DNA from: Chitinophagaceae bacterium 26-R-25
GTDB taxonomy: Bacteria > Bacteroidota > Bacteroidia > Chitinophagales > Chitinophagaceae
DNA length: 64,000 bases
Reading direction: 5' to 3'
Assembly (NCBI GenBank): GCA_029906195.1
Contig: JARWSJ010000001.1
Location: 2,728,001-2,792,000, forward strand
The stretch's first letter is position 1, and each line of letters begins with the position of its first letter. The position numbers were made by a program, and so were the translations under genes. Below, one piece after another: positions 45,943 through 55,045 of the stretch. Below the pieces are notes generated by a model that saw only the letters and a program-made list of their open reading frames with translations, did no database searches and was not told the origin of the DNA.

Positions 45943-46965
45943 CTATTTAATGTCGTCTATTTCGTGCAATCGTTTTAGGAGCGTCATTTGATTTTTTGCT
46001 CTTACCAGGTTGTGTCCTTCATACTTTACTCCATAATACACATCGTTGTTTAAGTAGTCTGTCAAAAAACGCAATGCCTGCATATAGGTCATGAACTTTC
46101 CCGAAAACATAAACTGCTTTTTTTCCATTGCCGTTAGCTGATCTTTCATCTCATCACTATAACCTTCAATAATTGATACATAGAAGTCTTCCCGCAAAAC
46201 TATCTTCTCAACATCACACTCCTCTTCACTAACGGGTGATACATAGGTTCGAATCATATCTCCCACATCACTGATAAAATATCCCGGCATTATGGTATCC
46301 AGATCAATTACGCAAACACCTTTCCCGCTTTGATCAAATAACACGTTGCTGATTTTCGTATCGTGGTGTGTTACCCTTAGTTTAAATGCAGGATTACCAA
46401 CCATTGACTGGTATTGTTCAACTATGCATTTATGGTAAAGCAACTCGTTGATTAAACTTCGTGCTTCTCTTTTTCGCTTTTCATTTCCGTTTGCAATGGA
46501 ATTGAGAAATTGTTGATAGCGTAAACTGAGATCGTGAAACTGTGGAATGGTAATTTTCAATTGTGTTGAATCAAATCCAGATAGCAGCCTCGTGAATCTT
46601 CCAAATTGCCTTGCTGCTTCGTAGGCTTGTTCCGGGGTTGTGGCTACATCAAGTGTAAAAGAATTTTCAACAAACGGCATCAGGCGAAACCATCCATTTC
46701 CTTTACAAAAGATAATATCGTCTCCGGAAGCAGCATGCAGCGGAGATACAAATTGATACCCGGGGTGATACTTTTGCAAATAATCGGCTATCAACCTGAC
46801 ATTGTAAGCAATGTCCTGGGGTTGCTTGAATACATCGACATTTATCCTCTGAAGGATGTAGTTTCTTTCTGGTGCATATACTTTCCAGGTCCTGTTAATT
46901 AACCCACTTCCAAAAGGTTCCAACTTTGCTTCCGTTAAAGCAAATGAGCTGAGAATTTCCTGCAT
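45943..46965 (-). CDS. N-acetylhexosamine 1-kinase-like phosphotransferase
   Basis: A 340-residue cytoplasmic protein of the aminoglycoside phosphotransferase fold. The catalytic loop is THHDTKISNVLF with Asp202 and Asn207, and VIDLDTIMPG supplies the metal-binding Asp (221/223). SDVGDMIRT follows, as in NahK enzymes that phosphorylate GlcNAc/GalNAc at C-1 with ATP. The N-terminal LINRTWKVYAPERNYILQRIN is the nucleotide lobe. It starts 4 bp after the GH109-like gene, tying phosphorylation to released N-acetylhexosamine. Specificity is inferred from motif similarity; no phosphorylase is nearby. Confidence 0.8.
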   Translation of the reverse strand: MQEILSSFALTEAKLEPFGSGLINRTWKVYAPERNYILQRINVDVFKQPQDIAYNVRLIADYLQKYHPGYQFVSPLHAASGDDIIFCKGNGWFRLMPFVENSFTLDVATTPEQAYEAARQFGRFTRLLSGFDSTQLKITIPQFHDLSLRYQQFLNSIANGNEKRKREARSLINELLYHKCIVEQYQSMVGNPAFKLRVTHHDTKISNVLFDQSGKGVCVIDLDTIMPGYFISDVGDMIRTYVSPVSEEECDVEKIVLREDFYVSIIEGYSDEMKDQLTAMEKKQFMFSGKFMTYMQALRFLTDYLNNDVYYGVKYEGHNLVRAKNQMTLLKRLHEIDDIK

Positions 46966-46969
46966 GGTA

Positions 46970-48322
46970 TTAATATTCGTTATTCAAAGCAAAAACAGGT
47001 TGACGATACATCCATTGTCCTCCTGTAAAATCCGGGAACTCGACCGTTTCATGTCCCAACTCAATTGACTGTTCGCTTAAAGGGGTAATGGCGCTCCAGG
47101 TAGCGGCATCGTAGACATCCATGGGCGTAGGTAATTTTCTTTTTACAGATTCAATGAATGCATTGATTACAAAAAAGTCCATTCCACCGTGTCCTGCTCC
47201 TTCTGCATCTTTGCTCCATTTTGCCCAAAGTGGATGATCATATTTGTCAAGCCACGCTTTTGCGTCGTCCCATTCATCCAATTTATTTGATTTGCCTTCG
47301 ATATACACGCTCTTGTTAACATCCATCCAAAGCCCCTCGGTGCCCTGCACCCTGAAGCCAAGTGAATAAGGCCTTGGCAAATTGGTATCATGCTGTAATA
47401 AAATCGTCTCGCCGTTGGCGCAATCAATGGACGTTGTTACAATATCTCCCAGTTTAAAATTCACCTTTGCATTTGGATGATTTTCACCGCCCAGTTTTAC
47501 AATATGATTGTGCAGCCCTCGCGACTTTGATGAGTAAGAACAGAGTGAAAGAAATCTGTTTCCACGATTTATGTTTGCGTAGTGCGCTATTGGCCCTACT
47601 CCGTGTGTTGGATATAAATCTCCATTTCGATGTACCGAATGGTTTGTTCTCCATTTCGCTTCAGAAAAACCTTTCTCGCCAAACTCAACACCGTAGCCAT
47701 AAGGATGGACTCCATCATTAAATTTTACACCACGCAAATCATGCTGATAGCCTCCCTGTAAATGAATTATTTCTCCGAACAAACCTTGTCTTACCATGTT
47801 CAGCACCGCCATTACATCGCGGCGATAGCAAACATTTTCCAACATCATTACGTTGGCGTTGTTTTTTTCCGCTGTCTTTACAACCTCCCAATGATCATCT
47901 AGCGTAATCCCCAATATTACTTCTGTTGCAACATATTTTAGCCCTGCCTCCAACGCACCGATAACCATAGGCTTATGCCATTCCCATGGGGCTGCAATAA
48001 CTACCGCATCCAATTTTTCTTTTTCAAGCAGCTTCTTCCATGCATAAGGATCGCCCGTATAAATCTGCGGCATTTTCTTACCAACTTTTGAAATCATCTC
48101 CTTGGCGGAAGTAAGCATGCGTTCACTCACATCGCAAATTGCCACCACATCAACATCGTTTCTTTTCAGTAATAGTTCGAGATGGTTTTGTCCACGGAGG
48201 CCCGTTCCCAATAGTGCAAGCCGAACATTCGCATCTCCCATGTTGGCAAATAATTTTTTTCCGGGAACCGCTATCGCTCCGACAGCAAGTGCAGTTGTCT
48301 TAATAAAGTCCTTTCTTTTCAT
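46970..48322 (-). CDS. GH109-like Gfo/Idh/MocA protein (NAD-dependent glycosidase)
   Basis: A 450-residue protein with an export signal of Tat type in which the twin-arginine is Arg-Lys (MKRKDFIKTTALAVG). NAD-binding GTGLRG at 39-44. MLENVCYRR (160-168) and HRNGDLYPTHGVGPIAHYANINRGNRF (231-257), with Tyr237 and His240, match GH109 alpha-N-acetylgalactosaminidases, which act by an NAD-assisted oxidation/elimination mechanism. The usual EKP of dehydrogenases is replaced by TEVIL, as in GH109. First gene of the operon with the kinase, enolase-family enzyme and symporter. The family is well supported; GalNAc specificity is not shown. Confidence 0.85.
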   Translation of the reverse strand: MKRKDFIKTTALAVGAIAVPGKKLFANMGDANVRLALLGTGLRGQNHLELLLKRNDVDVVAICDVSERMLTSAKEMISKVGKKMPQIYTGDPYAWKKLLEKEKLDAVVIAAPWEWHKPMVIGALEAGLKYVATEVILGITLDDHWEVVKTAEKNNANVMMLENVCYRRDVMAVLNMVRQGLFGEIIHLQGGYQHDLRGVKFNDGVHPYGYGVEFGEKGFSEAKWRTNHSVHRNGDLYPTHGVGPIAHYANINRGNRFLSLCSYSSKSRGLHNHIVKLGGENHPNAKVNFKLGDIVTTSIDCANGETILLQHDTNLPRPYSLGFRVQGTEGLWMDVNKSVYIEGKSNKLDEWDDAKAWLDKYDHPLWAKWSKDAEGAGHGGMDFFVINAFIESVKRKLPTPMDVYDAATWSAITPLSEQSIELGHETVEFPDFTGGQWMYRQPVFALNNEY

Positions 48323-48648
48323 ACAGCAATTAAAAAATATTAAACTGTTAGGGAGAGCTGTAATTGTTGGAGACTATATTAATTTCTCGTTCAAAACAGT
48401 AGTCATCCTTGGCCCAACTCTCCCTTGTTCATAAAAGTAGCTGTCGACAACACCAAAAAACAAAGTCAGTTTTGACATTTTCGCATGCTTTTTTGATTAA
48501 TCGTAAAATATAAGCGGCGCTGGCTGTTTGCACGTATATGCGAAACGTTATAAAAAAGCCGTTGCATAATCACTACTAATTGATTAACTTAAACGAGCAG
48601 GAGATGAGGCGCATGGTATTTAATTGGTAAAAGTAAACCCGACCAGTA
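48323..48648. promoter_or_regulatory. Divergent promoter region of catabolic operon and lipid island
   Basis: A 326-bp gap between divergent genes, expected to hold both promoters. I see no strong dyad, repeat or RNA structure that I could name. Confidence 0.4.
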
Positions 48649-49368
48649 TTGAACAACCCCTATTACTTAATATTCTTCTATTCAATAAGCTATTTTTCAT
48701 TTGCCATATTGTTATGGCTAAGCAAAGCAAAACAAGGGCTTCGCTTGTTTGACGATAGTGGCTTTGTTGCTAATCCGTCAATGCTCATCCTGCTACATGC
48801 AGGCGGTATCATCCTCTTTTTATTTCCTTTGTTATTTAGTCATTTCAATTCATTTATACTTTTTTCAAATGATGACTTTGAAAGTCCGGCTGCCTGGGTA
48901 ACCATAATTTGTTTCCTCCTTTTATTATTTATTTCTCCAAAAATTGCGCAAAAAAAATATAGTAAGTCTGGAGGAAATGTATTGCCAGCCAAGTTGCCTG
49001 GGATACACTTTATCATCCTCTATTTTATCGTTCGTATATTATTTATCTGTGTTTATGAAAGTTGGTTCAGGGGTTATTTATTAAGTGATTCTATCAGCAG
49101 TTTGGGATGGGTGTTGGCGGTTTTGCTTAACGTTATCCTGTATGCGCTTTTGCATATTGTGAATGGGAAAGATGAAGTGATTTCCTGTTTTCCGTTTGGG
49201 ATATTGCTTTGTTGTTTATGTATATGGCAAGGAGCAGTATGGCCTGCAATTGTATTGCATTTGGCTTTGACACTTCCCTATGAGATCAGCCTGTTAAAAA
49301 AAATGTACACTAATAAGCAGCAGCCACATGAAAATTTTAGTAACGGGAGCTTCAGGGTATCTCGGTAA
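48649..49368 (+). CDS. CPBP-like integral membrane protein, probably degenerate protease
   Basis: A 239-residue protein with about 7 membrane segments. YESWFRGYLL (136-145), LYALLH (164-169) and VLHLAL (202-207) match the three CPBP (Rce1/abortive-infection) motifs. The first glutamate of the usual EE pair is Tyr136, so peptidase activity is doubtful. The start is a TTG in the best frame; no ATG lies upstream in frame and no clear ribosome-binding site is visible, so the N-terminus is uncertain. It overlaps the next gene by 41 bp, implying co-translation in the lipid island. Confidence 0.7.
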   Translation: MNNPYYLIFFYSISYFSFAILLWLSKAKQGLRLFDDSGFVANPSMLILLHAGGIILFLFPLLFSHFNSFILFSNDDFESPAAWVTIICFLLLLFISPKIAQKKYSKSGGNVLPAKLPGIHFIILYFIVRILFICVYESWFRGYLLSDSISSLGWVLAVLLNVILYALLHIVNGKDEVISCFPFGILLCCLCIWQGAVWPAIVLHLALTLPYEISLLKKMYTNKQQPHENFSNGSFRVSR

Positions 49369-50317
49369 TAAACTGGCGAATAAACTTGCCGGCCTTGGTA
49401 ACGAGGTCCATGCCCTTGTGCGGCCCTCTTCTTCAATACAATTTCTAGAGCACCCTCATATAAAAATATTTAAAGGCGATATTTTAGATAAAGAGCGTTT
49501 GATGACGGCCATGCATGGTTGCACACAAGTATACCATGCCGCAGCCAAAGTGGGTGCATGGGCAAAAGATCCGGCTGTTTTTTATGATGTGAATGTAGAA
49601 GGCACTAGGAATGTTTTGGATGCAGCTTTGGCATTGGGTGTTGAAAAAACAATTTTTACCAGTAGCTCCGGAGTGCTTGGCCCAACGCTTGATAAACCTC
49701 TCGAAGAAAACGATTCCCGCCAGATTGATTTTGTGATTGATTATGATCTTTCAAAAAAACAGGCAGAAGATATTGTTGGCGCTTATGCAAAAGAAGGAAT
49801 GAATGTAGTGATTGTGTCGCCTTCAAAAGTGTACGGCCCGGGCAATGTTTCTCATTCACTTACAGCCAATGCTATCATTGATACTTTTCTACAAAAAAGA
49901 ATCGCATTTATTCCATCGCCCGGTAACAACTGTGTTTGCTTTGCATTTGCAGATGATGTAGTGGCGGGTCATATACTGGCTATGGAAAAAGGCCGCAGCG
50001 GTGAGCGATATATTTTGGGTGGAATAAACATTTCCTATTATGATTTCTTTCACCGTATAAGGACATTGGCGCACTGCCGTGCAAGTATTATCAGATTATC
50101 AAAAGGCACTATTAAAACATGGGCCGGTTTGCAGGAAATAACCAATAAAGTTTTTGGTGTACCGGTTCGGTTTCCTGTAAAATCAGTGGACCATGTTTTT
50201 AGCAACTATACATTCTCCAGCAGGAAAGCAATTGAGGAACTTGGTTATAGCATCACGCCGCTGGATGAGGCATTGCTGCAAACTATTCATTTTTTAAAAC
50301 GCAACCAACATGCCTGA
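49328..50317 (+). CDS. Extended short-chain dehydrogenase (3beta-HSD/epimerase type)
   Basis: A 329-residue soluble enzyme. Rossmann motif GASGYLG (7-13), TSSSGVLGP with the catalytic Ser/Thr (about 111-119) and Tyr139-x3-Lys143 (YDLSK). SPSKVYGPG and the C-terminal region resemble 3beta-hydroxysteroid dehydrogenases, OleD-type ketoacid reductases and hopanoid-associated HpnA. It is likely an NAD(P)-dependent oxidation or decarboxylation catalyst on a lipid alcohol. Start ATG lies inside the CPBP gene; the end overlaps the next gene by 8 bp. Confidence 0.88.
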   Translation: MKILVTGASGYLGNKLANKLAGLGNEVHALVRPSSSIQFLEHPHIKIFKGDILDKERLMTAMHGCTQVYHAAAKVGAWAKDPAVFYDVNVEGTRNVLDAALALGVEKTIFTSSSGVLGPTLDKPLEENDSRQIDFVIDYDLSKKQAEDIVGAYAKEGMNVVIVSPSKVYGPGNVSHSLTANAIIDTFLQKRIAFIPSPGNNCVCFAFADDVVAGHILAMEKGRSGERYILGGINISYYDFFHRIRTLAHCRASIIRLSKGTIKTWAGLQEITNKVFGVPVRFPVKSVDHVFSNYTFSSRKAIEELGYSITPLDEALLQTIHFLKRNQHA

Positions 50318-51200
50318 TCGTTTTTATACCTTAATTACCGGCGCCAGTGAAGGCTTTGGTAAAGCCCTGGCCATTGAATGCGCAAAGCGAAAAATGAATC
50401 TCATACTGGTAGCATTGCCCGGTATTGAATTACACGATTTAGCTACGCTGATAAAACGTGATTACACAGTGGAAGTAATCGTTATTGAGAAAGACCTCTG
50501 TGAAGAAAATAGTTGTTATGAAGTGTTTGACCATGTAATGTCGTTGGGGCTATGCGTAAATATGCTGCTCAATAATGCGGGTACAGGCAGTACGGGCTCA
50601 TTTGCAGCAGGTGACATTCGTTTGTTTGAAAGACAGATCAAATTGAATGTACTTGCCAGCACTATTATTGTTCGCCTTTTCATTGATGAGTTAAAACAAA
50701 ATAGCCCTTCCTATATTTTAAATGTTGGAAGCCTAGCTTCTTTTTTTCCTCTGCCCAAAAAACAGGTGTATGGTGCTACAAAATCATTTATTTATTATTT
50801 CTCAACATGTTTACGCAAAGAATTAAAGCAAGACCAGGTGTATGTGAGTCTTATATGTCCGGGCCCTATGCTTACAAATATCACTGTCCGGTCGGTCATT
50901 GAAAATGGAAATTGGTTGATCAGGAATTGCTGCTTTCACCCGGAAGCAGTTGCTCCGATAGCTATTGATGGCTTATTAAAAAAGAAGAAAGTGATGGTTC
51001 CCGGAAAGCTCAACAATCTTTATATACTAGTGTATACCTTATTGCCTGATTTTATTAAATCGATCATTACAAACCGTTCTACAAAAAAATTAAATTCTGC
51101 CTCTTTCGAAAATATTGCTTTAGAAAGCTCATTAGCGGTGAACGCGCCACAGTTTGGTCATAACAATGATAGAATTGATTCGAAAAACAGCCATTTTTAA
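50310..51200 (+). CDS. Classical short-chain dehydrogenase/reductase (keto-lipid reductase type)
   Basis: A 296-residue protein. Cofactor motif GASEGFG (11-17), NNAG (88-91), Ser141 and Tyr154-x3-Lys158 (YGATK). Sequence style is that of 17beta-HSD12/3-ketoacyl or 3-ketosphinganine-type reductases. The C-terminal part after about 215 includes VYTLLPDFIKSIITNRS, a likely membrane-association segment. It ends 3 bp before the hydroxylase gene, so coupled expression is clear. Expected reaction: NAD(P)H reduction of a ketone on a lipid. Confidence 0.87.
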   Translation: MPDRFYTLITGASEGFGKALAIECAKRKMNLILVALPGIELHDLATLIKRDYTVEVIVIEKDLCEENSCYEVFDHVMSLGLCVNMLLNNAGTGSTGSFAAGDIRLFERQIKLNVLASTIIVRLFIDELKQNSPSYILNVGSLASFFPLPKKQVYGATKSFIYYFSTCLRKELKQDQVYVSLICPGPMLTNITVRSVIENGNWLIRNCCFHPEAVAPIAIDGLLKKKKVMVPGKLNNLYILVYTLLPDFIKSIITNRSTKKLNSASFENIALESSLAVNAPQFGHNNDRIDSKNSHF

Positions 51201-51203
51201 ATT

Positions 51204-52004
51204 ATGTTAACCTTCAATATTATAGGAGTAAGCTTAATGCTCATCGTTTTCGCCGTAGAAATTACGCTGGTGATCATACATACGCCGGAGAAGAAAATGA
51301 TTAAGGATATAAAGGCTAACTTTTTGCTGGGACTGTTTTATTTGATAACGGGCCTGTCGGTGAAGGGTTTGGCTTTCAGTGTTTATTCCTTTTTCTATTA
51401 TTTCTCTATTTTCAAGCCAGACTTAACCTGGTGGTTATGGATTGCTGGGTTTTTGGGTTGTGAGTTTTGTCATTACTATTATCACTGGCTTGGGCATAAG
51501 ACAAGAGTTTTTTGGGCAGCTCATGTAACACATCACTCTTCCGAATACTTTAATATTTCTACAGGATTTCGCAATAATTTTTTACATGTATTTTACAGGT
51601 TCCTTTTCTGGTCACCGCTTTGTTTATTAGGAATTCCCCCAGCGATGATTTTATTTTTTGAATCAATAACAGCTATTCAAAACTTCCTGGTACATACAGA
51701 AAAAATCGGCAAGCTTGGAATACTGGACCGAATATTTAATACGCCGTCTAATCACCGGGTGCATCATGGTGTAAATCCCGAGTATATCGATAAAAATCTT
51801 GGCGGCATAACACTTATCTATGATCATTTATTTGGTACTTATGCCCGGGAAGTTGAACCAGCCATTTACGGAATCACCCATAATATTCATACCCATAATC
51901 CGTATAAAATAATTTTACACGAGTACATCCGCCTTAAAAAAGAGTTAGCTACCATCAAAGGTTTTTCAGCCAAACTCAGGTATTTATTCTCGCCCCCTGA
52001 TTAA
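51204..52004 (+). CDS. Fatty acid hydroxylase/sterol desaturase superfamily protein
   Basis: A 266-residue membrane protein with the full di-iron histidine set: H90-x3-H94-x3-H98 (HYYYHWLGH), H107-x2-H110-H111 (HVTHH), H164, and H184-x2-H187-H188 (HRVHH). About 4-5 membrane segments flank these. Family members hydroxylate or desaturate sterols, carotenoids, sphingolipids or fatty acids using O2. The last gene of the lipid island, followed by a terminator at 52104-52139. A fragment matching its final codons recurs at 62627-62690. Confidence 0.93.
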   Translation: MLTFNIIGVSLMLIVFAVEITLVIIHTPEKKMIKDIKANFLLGLFYLITGLSVKGLAFSVYSFFYYFSIFKPDLTWWLWIAGFLGCEFCHYYYHWLGHKTRVFWAAHVTHHSSEYFNISTGFRNNFLHVFYRFLFWSPLCLLGIPPAMILFFESITAIQNFLVHTEKIGKLGILDRIFNTPSNHRVHHGVNPEYIDKNLGGITLIYDHLFGTYAREVEPAIYGITHNIHTHNPYKIILHEYIRLKKELATIKGFSAKLRYLFSPPD

Positions 52005-52103
52005 GATTTTTATCTCGCCTGAAAAGATATTCTTCGCCGTCTATCGACTATCAATATGCTCTCTTTTTTCTTTGTTACTTTTTTTGTGGTTTTCAAAGCC
52101 AAC

Positions 52104-52139
52104 AAAAAGCCAGCGAAGAATTGACCTTGCTGGCTTTTT
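52104..52139 (+). terminator. Terminator after lipid island, shared with convergent mannosidase
   Basis: 11-bp stem AAAAAGCCAGC / GCTGGCTTTTT with T-rich flanks on both strands, lying between the convergent hydroxylase and mannosidase genes. The surrounding 58 bp are a near copy of 24242-24299. Confidence 0.85.
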
Positions 52140-52159
52140 GTTTTAAGACGCCCTCTTCA

Positions 52160-54865
52160 CTACTCTAGCACAAAACTTACAGGGGCAAATGCATGAAGAA
52201 AAAACGACATCGAATTATTTGTAACGGCCATTTTTTTCCCAACTATTTCACCGCGAAGATTGACCGGTGTAGCGCTTGTATATTTCAGGCCATCCGGAAA
52301 TGTAACGGTAACATTTCCCGATACACCCTCCTGCTCCCAAAGACGCAACAAAGTGGCTTTATTGCTAGCCGCATTTGATGCAAAAACAGGGTTAAAAGGA
52401 CTGTCATGCCGGAAGGCCGTAACCTCCACACCTCGTCTCGAAACGGAGATGCCTTTTTGTTCTACAGGAAGTTTGCCGGCAGGGCCATCAAATTTGGCCA
52501 ACAGCAGTGGATTGCCTGCTTCAAGTGACGGCGTTACCAAAGCCGATTTGCCAGTTTGATTTTTGCCGAATGTCCATATCCGCACTTTTGAACTCCATGT
52601 GCCGGTGTACCAATAGCGATAATTTGTGTTCCACTGGTTGTTGTAAAGATTAAGATAAATAGCGGGTTTATGAGGAACAAAATCTTTGGTAAACTTCCAT
52701 ATGCCGGGTCTATCCAAACTCACAAGCGAATGATCAAATGGATAAAACGCAATGCCAGCCCCATCTTTATCAGCAATTGTTACGCCTGTTCCCACGGCGT
52801 ATAAGTCTTTGTCGGCGTCTTCCATAATGTCTGTCGCAGGATCCATCATTCCTAAAGAACGTCCTACAGTGAATTTCGGCGAATTAATTTTAAACGGAAA
52901 ACAAAACCAGTCTGCTTCCGGCCAGTTGTCCTTTGCTTTGTCGATGATCGTCATTTCCATATCGATAAAAGGTGCATCTTTTTTTAGGGTCACCTTTAAG
53001 GAAGATGCAGGAAGATGATTGGCCGTATCAGCAGGCATGTCAACAACAGCAGTTTGCTCATACGCATTTTGCGTAATTTTTAGAATTCCATTGGCAGATA
53101 CTGCAGCACGATAAGGAACTTTTTTTTCTGATACCATGCCTGGTTTATACATATTCGGATGCAGCCATTCACCTGTCGAACCAAAGGCGTGCAATCCGCG
53201 GCCTTGTTGGTAATCTTTTACATACTTTTCAGTTTGTTCATAAGTAAACCGCTCATTCAGGTATTGACCCAGTCCTTGTTCGGCATTTGCGTCAACCCAT
53301 TCACGGCCGGTTCGCTTGTCGATAAGCGAAGAGATCATTCCGCGGGCAGGGTCAAAGGCGATTTTAAAGAATTCATTTTCCAATGTATTTGCCGCAGCAG
53401 TAACAGGCACATTTTCTACCAGATCTTTTTCTGTGAATGTTTTGTAACCATTTGCAGGAATATCTTTGGCATAAATCACTTTATGCAGATCACTTACTTC
53501 AACCCATTCCGATCTGCTCCACGGCAAGGGATTATACACCACGTAGCGCTTGCCTGTCTTATTCACGTTTTGAGCAAGCAAAGACAGGTTATTTGCCATC
53601 ATCGGTTTTATGATATGCTCCGTTGTGCGTATGTAATCCGTCTTATCCTCCCATGAAGCTTCAAGGTCCTTATAAGTTTCCGGTGACACCTTTTTAAAAT
53701 CCTCGCCGTATTCGTCAATATGTTTTGAACCGCCCCATGTATGCTCCGCATACAGTAAAGCATTTTCATAAGCTTTTGAAATATCTTTTGAAACATCAGG
53801 TGTTGTTATGTTCCAATTGCGTAGTTGTGTGTTGAATTCTTCGGCTGTTGAGATGAGTGGATGAATGTTGCGGAATATCTTCATGCCGCCGGGATCACTC
53901 ATGCATCCATGTATCCAAGTATCAGGCGCTTCTTTGCTGATGACAGGCAACTGTGGATTTGTTTTAAGAATAGCATCGGCAAAATCTTCTAGTCGGCCAA
54001 CGCGAATCTTTACGCCGGGGATTTTTTTTGCTGCCTCGTCAAACAATGCCTGCACATCTTTCGGGGAAGGAGGACCCGAGTTGTCAGGTGTAACGAAGAT
54101 TGCGGGCCATACAGCATAAGGCCAGTTCGGCGGTGGAATTAAATTGCTACCAACTCGTGTATCATTTTCATCGCTCCAATCTTTCGGATATGTCAATCCT
54201 ACAGTAGTACCGTAGATAGGTGAGTAAAGCGTCAACACGCGGCTTCCATCGGGGCCTTCCCACCAAAAAAGGGGCGGATACTTTACGTCGATACTAGGCC
54301 AGTTACAACCAATGTGCATAAACTTTACACCACCGTTCGCCAGCCCCGTTGCCAATGCACTGGTCTGCGATGGAACGTCTGTCATTTTTGCTGCGCGTGG
54401 TAAGGGCAAGCCATATTTTCTTGTAACAAATGAAGAAGGCTCATAGAACCTCGCAAAATCTTCAGGAAACATTATCTGCGATTGGACGGTAAATGGAGCT
54501 GCATGCGTTACAAACCGGCCCGAAGTAAACGCTTGCTCCAACCTGCTGCGGCGCTCTGGTGTTTGGCCAGGCCAATCTTCCAGCACCTTGGCCATTACCC
54601 AACCTGGTGCGGTCCATGCGAACTGCTGCTGTGGCGGCAACTTTTTAGTTTCATCCATTATGTTCAGCGCCTTGTCAATCATGTCAGTCCGATAATATTG
54701 TAAAAGATCTTTGACACGGTGCGTATATCCAAGATCAAAGTGTGTTTTGAATACTACAATGATCTCTTTTACATTTGGATTTACAGCAGCAGAATCGATT
54801 TGTTTCTTTTGCGCAAAACCTCCCATGCAGAAAAAAAGTGCGACCATCAATTTTATTGCTTTCAT
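52160..54865 (-). CDS. GH38-like alpha-mannosidase
   Basis: A 901-residue secreted protein with signal peptide MVALFFCMGGFAQ. Residues 40-50 (KTHFDLGYTHR) carry the HxD metal motif with His42 and Asp44. FMHIGCNWPSIDVKYPPLFWW followed by EGPDGSRVLTLYS is the GH38 block, and DTWIHGCMSDPG is conserved with the copy at 1-2183. The C-terminal third is beta-rich. GH38 enzymes are retaining alpha-mannosidases. It lies downstream of a SusD/SusC pair after a terminator, so it has its own promoter in the 180-bp gap. The paralogue at the left edge suggests two regulated versions. Confidence 0.87.
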   Translation of the reverse strand: MKAIKLMVALFFCMGGFAQKKQIDSAAVNPNVKEIIVVFKTHFDLGYTHRVKDLLQYYRTDMIDKALNIMDETKKLPPQQQFAWTAPGWVMAKVLEDWPGQTPERRSRLEQAFTSGRFVTHAAPFTVQSQIMFPEDFARFYEPSSFVTRKYGLPLPRAAKMTDVPSQTSALATGLANGGVKFMHIGCNWPSIDVKYPPLFWWEGPDGSRVLTLYSPIYGTTVGLTYPKDWSDENDTRVGSNLIPPPNWPYAVWPAIFVTPDNSGPPSPKDVQALFDEAAKKIPGVKIRVGRLEDFADAILKTNPQLPVISKEAPDTWIHGCMSDPGGMKIFRNIHPLISTAEEFNTQLRNWNITTPDVSKDISKAYENALLYAEHTWGGSKHIDEYGEDFKKVSPETYKDLEASWEDKTDYIRTTEHIIKPMMANNLSLLAQNVNKTGKRYVVYNPLPWSRSEWVEVSDLHKVIYAKDIPANGYKTFTEKDLVENVPVTAAANTLENEFFKIAFDPARGMISSLIDKRTGREWVDANAEQGLGQYLNERFTYEQTEKYVKDYQQGRGLHAFGSTGEWLHPNMYKPGMVSEKKVPYRAAVSANGILKITQNAYEQTAVVDMPADTANHLPASSLKVTLKKDAPFIDMEMTIIDKAKDNWPEADWFCFPFKINSPKFTVGRSLGMMDPATDIMEDADKDLYAVGTGVTIADKDGAGIAFYPFDHSLVSLDRPGIWKFTKDFVPHKPAIYLNLYNNQWNTNYRYWYTGTWSSKVRIWTFGKNQTGKSALVTPSLEAGNPLLLAKFDGPAGKLPVEQKGISVSRRGVEVTAFRHDSPFNPVFASNAASNKATLLRLWEQEGVSGNVTVTFPDGLKYTSATPVNLRGEIVGKKMAVTNNSMSFFLHAFAPVSFVLE

Positions 54866-54971
54866 AATACGTGCTTTGAAATTATAATGATTTTAGTGCT
54901 ATGGTTTTGTTGCGCCGCACCCCAATAATTCTTAAAAGTTACTTCTTGTGCTACATCTTTCCAACAAATAA

Positions 54972-55000
54972 AGATGCACGCGCAATTTACGCATGCATCT
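54972..55000 (-). terminator. Terminator after the third SusD
   Basis: Stem AGATGCATGCG / CGCGTGCATCT (one mismatch) with a seven-base loop, followed on the minus strand by TTTATTTGTT. It lies 46 bp beyond the SusD stop codon. Confidence 0.75.
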
Positions 55001-55045
55001 GTAAAAGAATTGTTTGATATGGATAAGTATTTCGATGCCTGGCTA

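Noticed and set aside
53159-53656. 165-codon plus-strand frame inside the mannosidase
   Set aside because: Antisense shadow of a conserved GH38-like enzyme.
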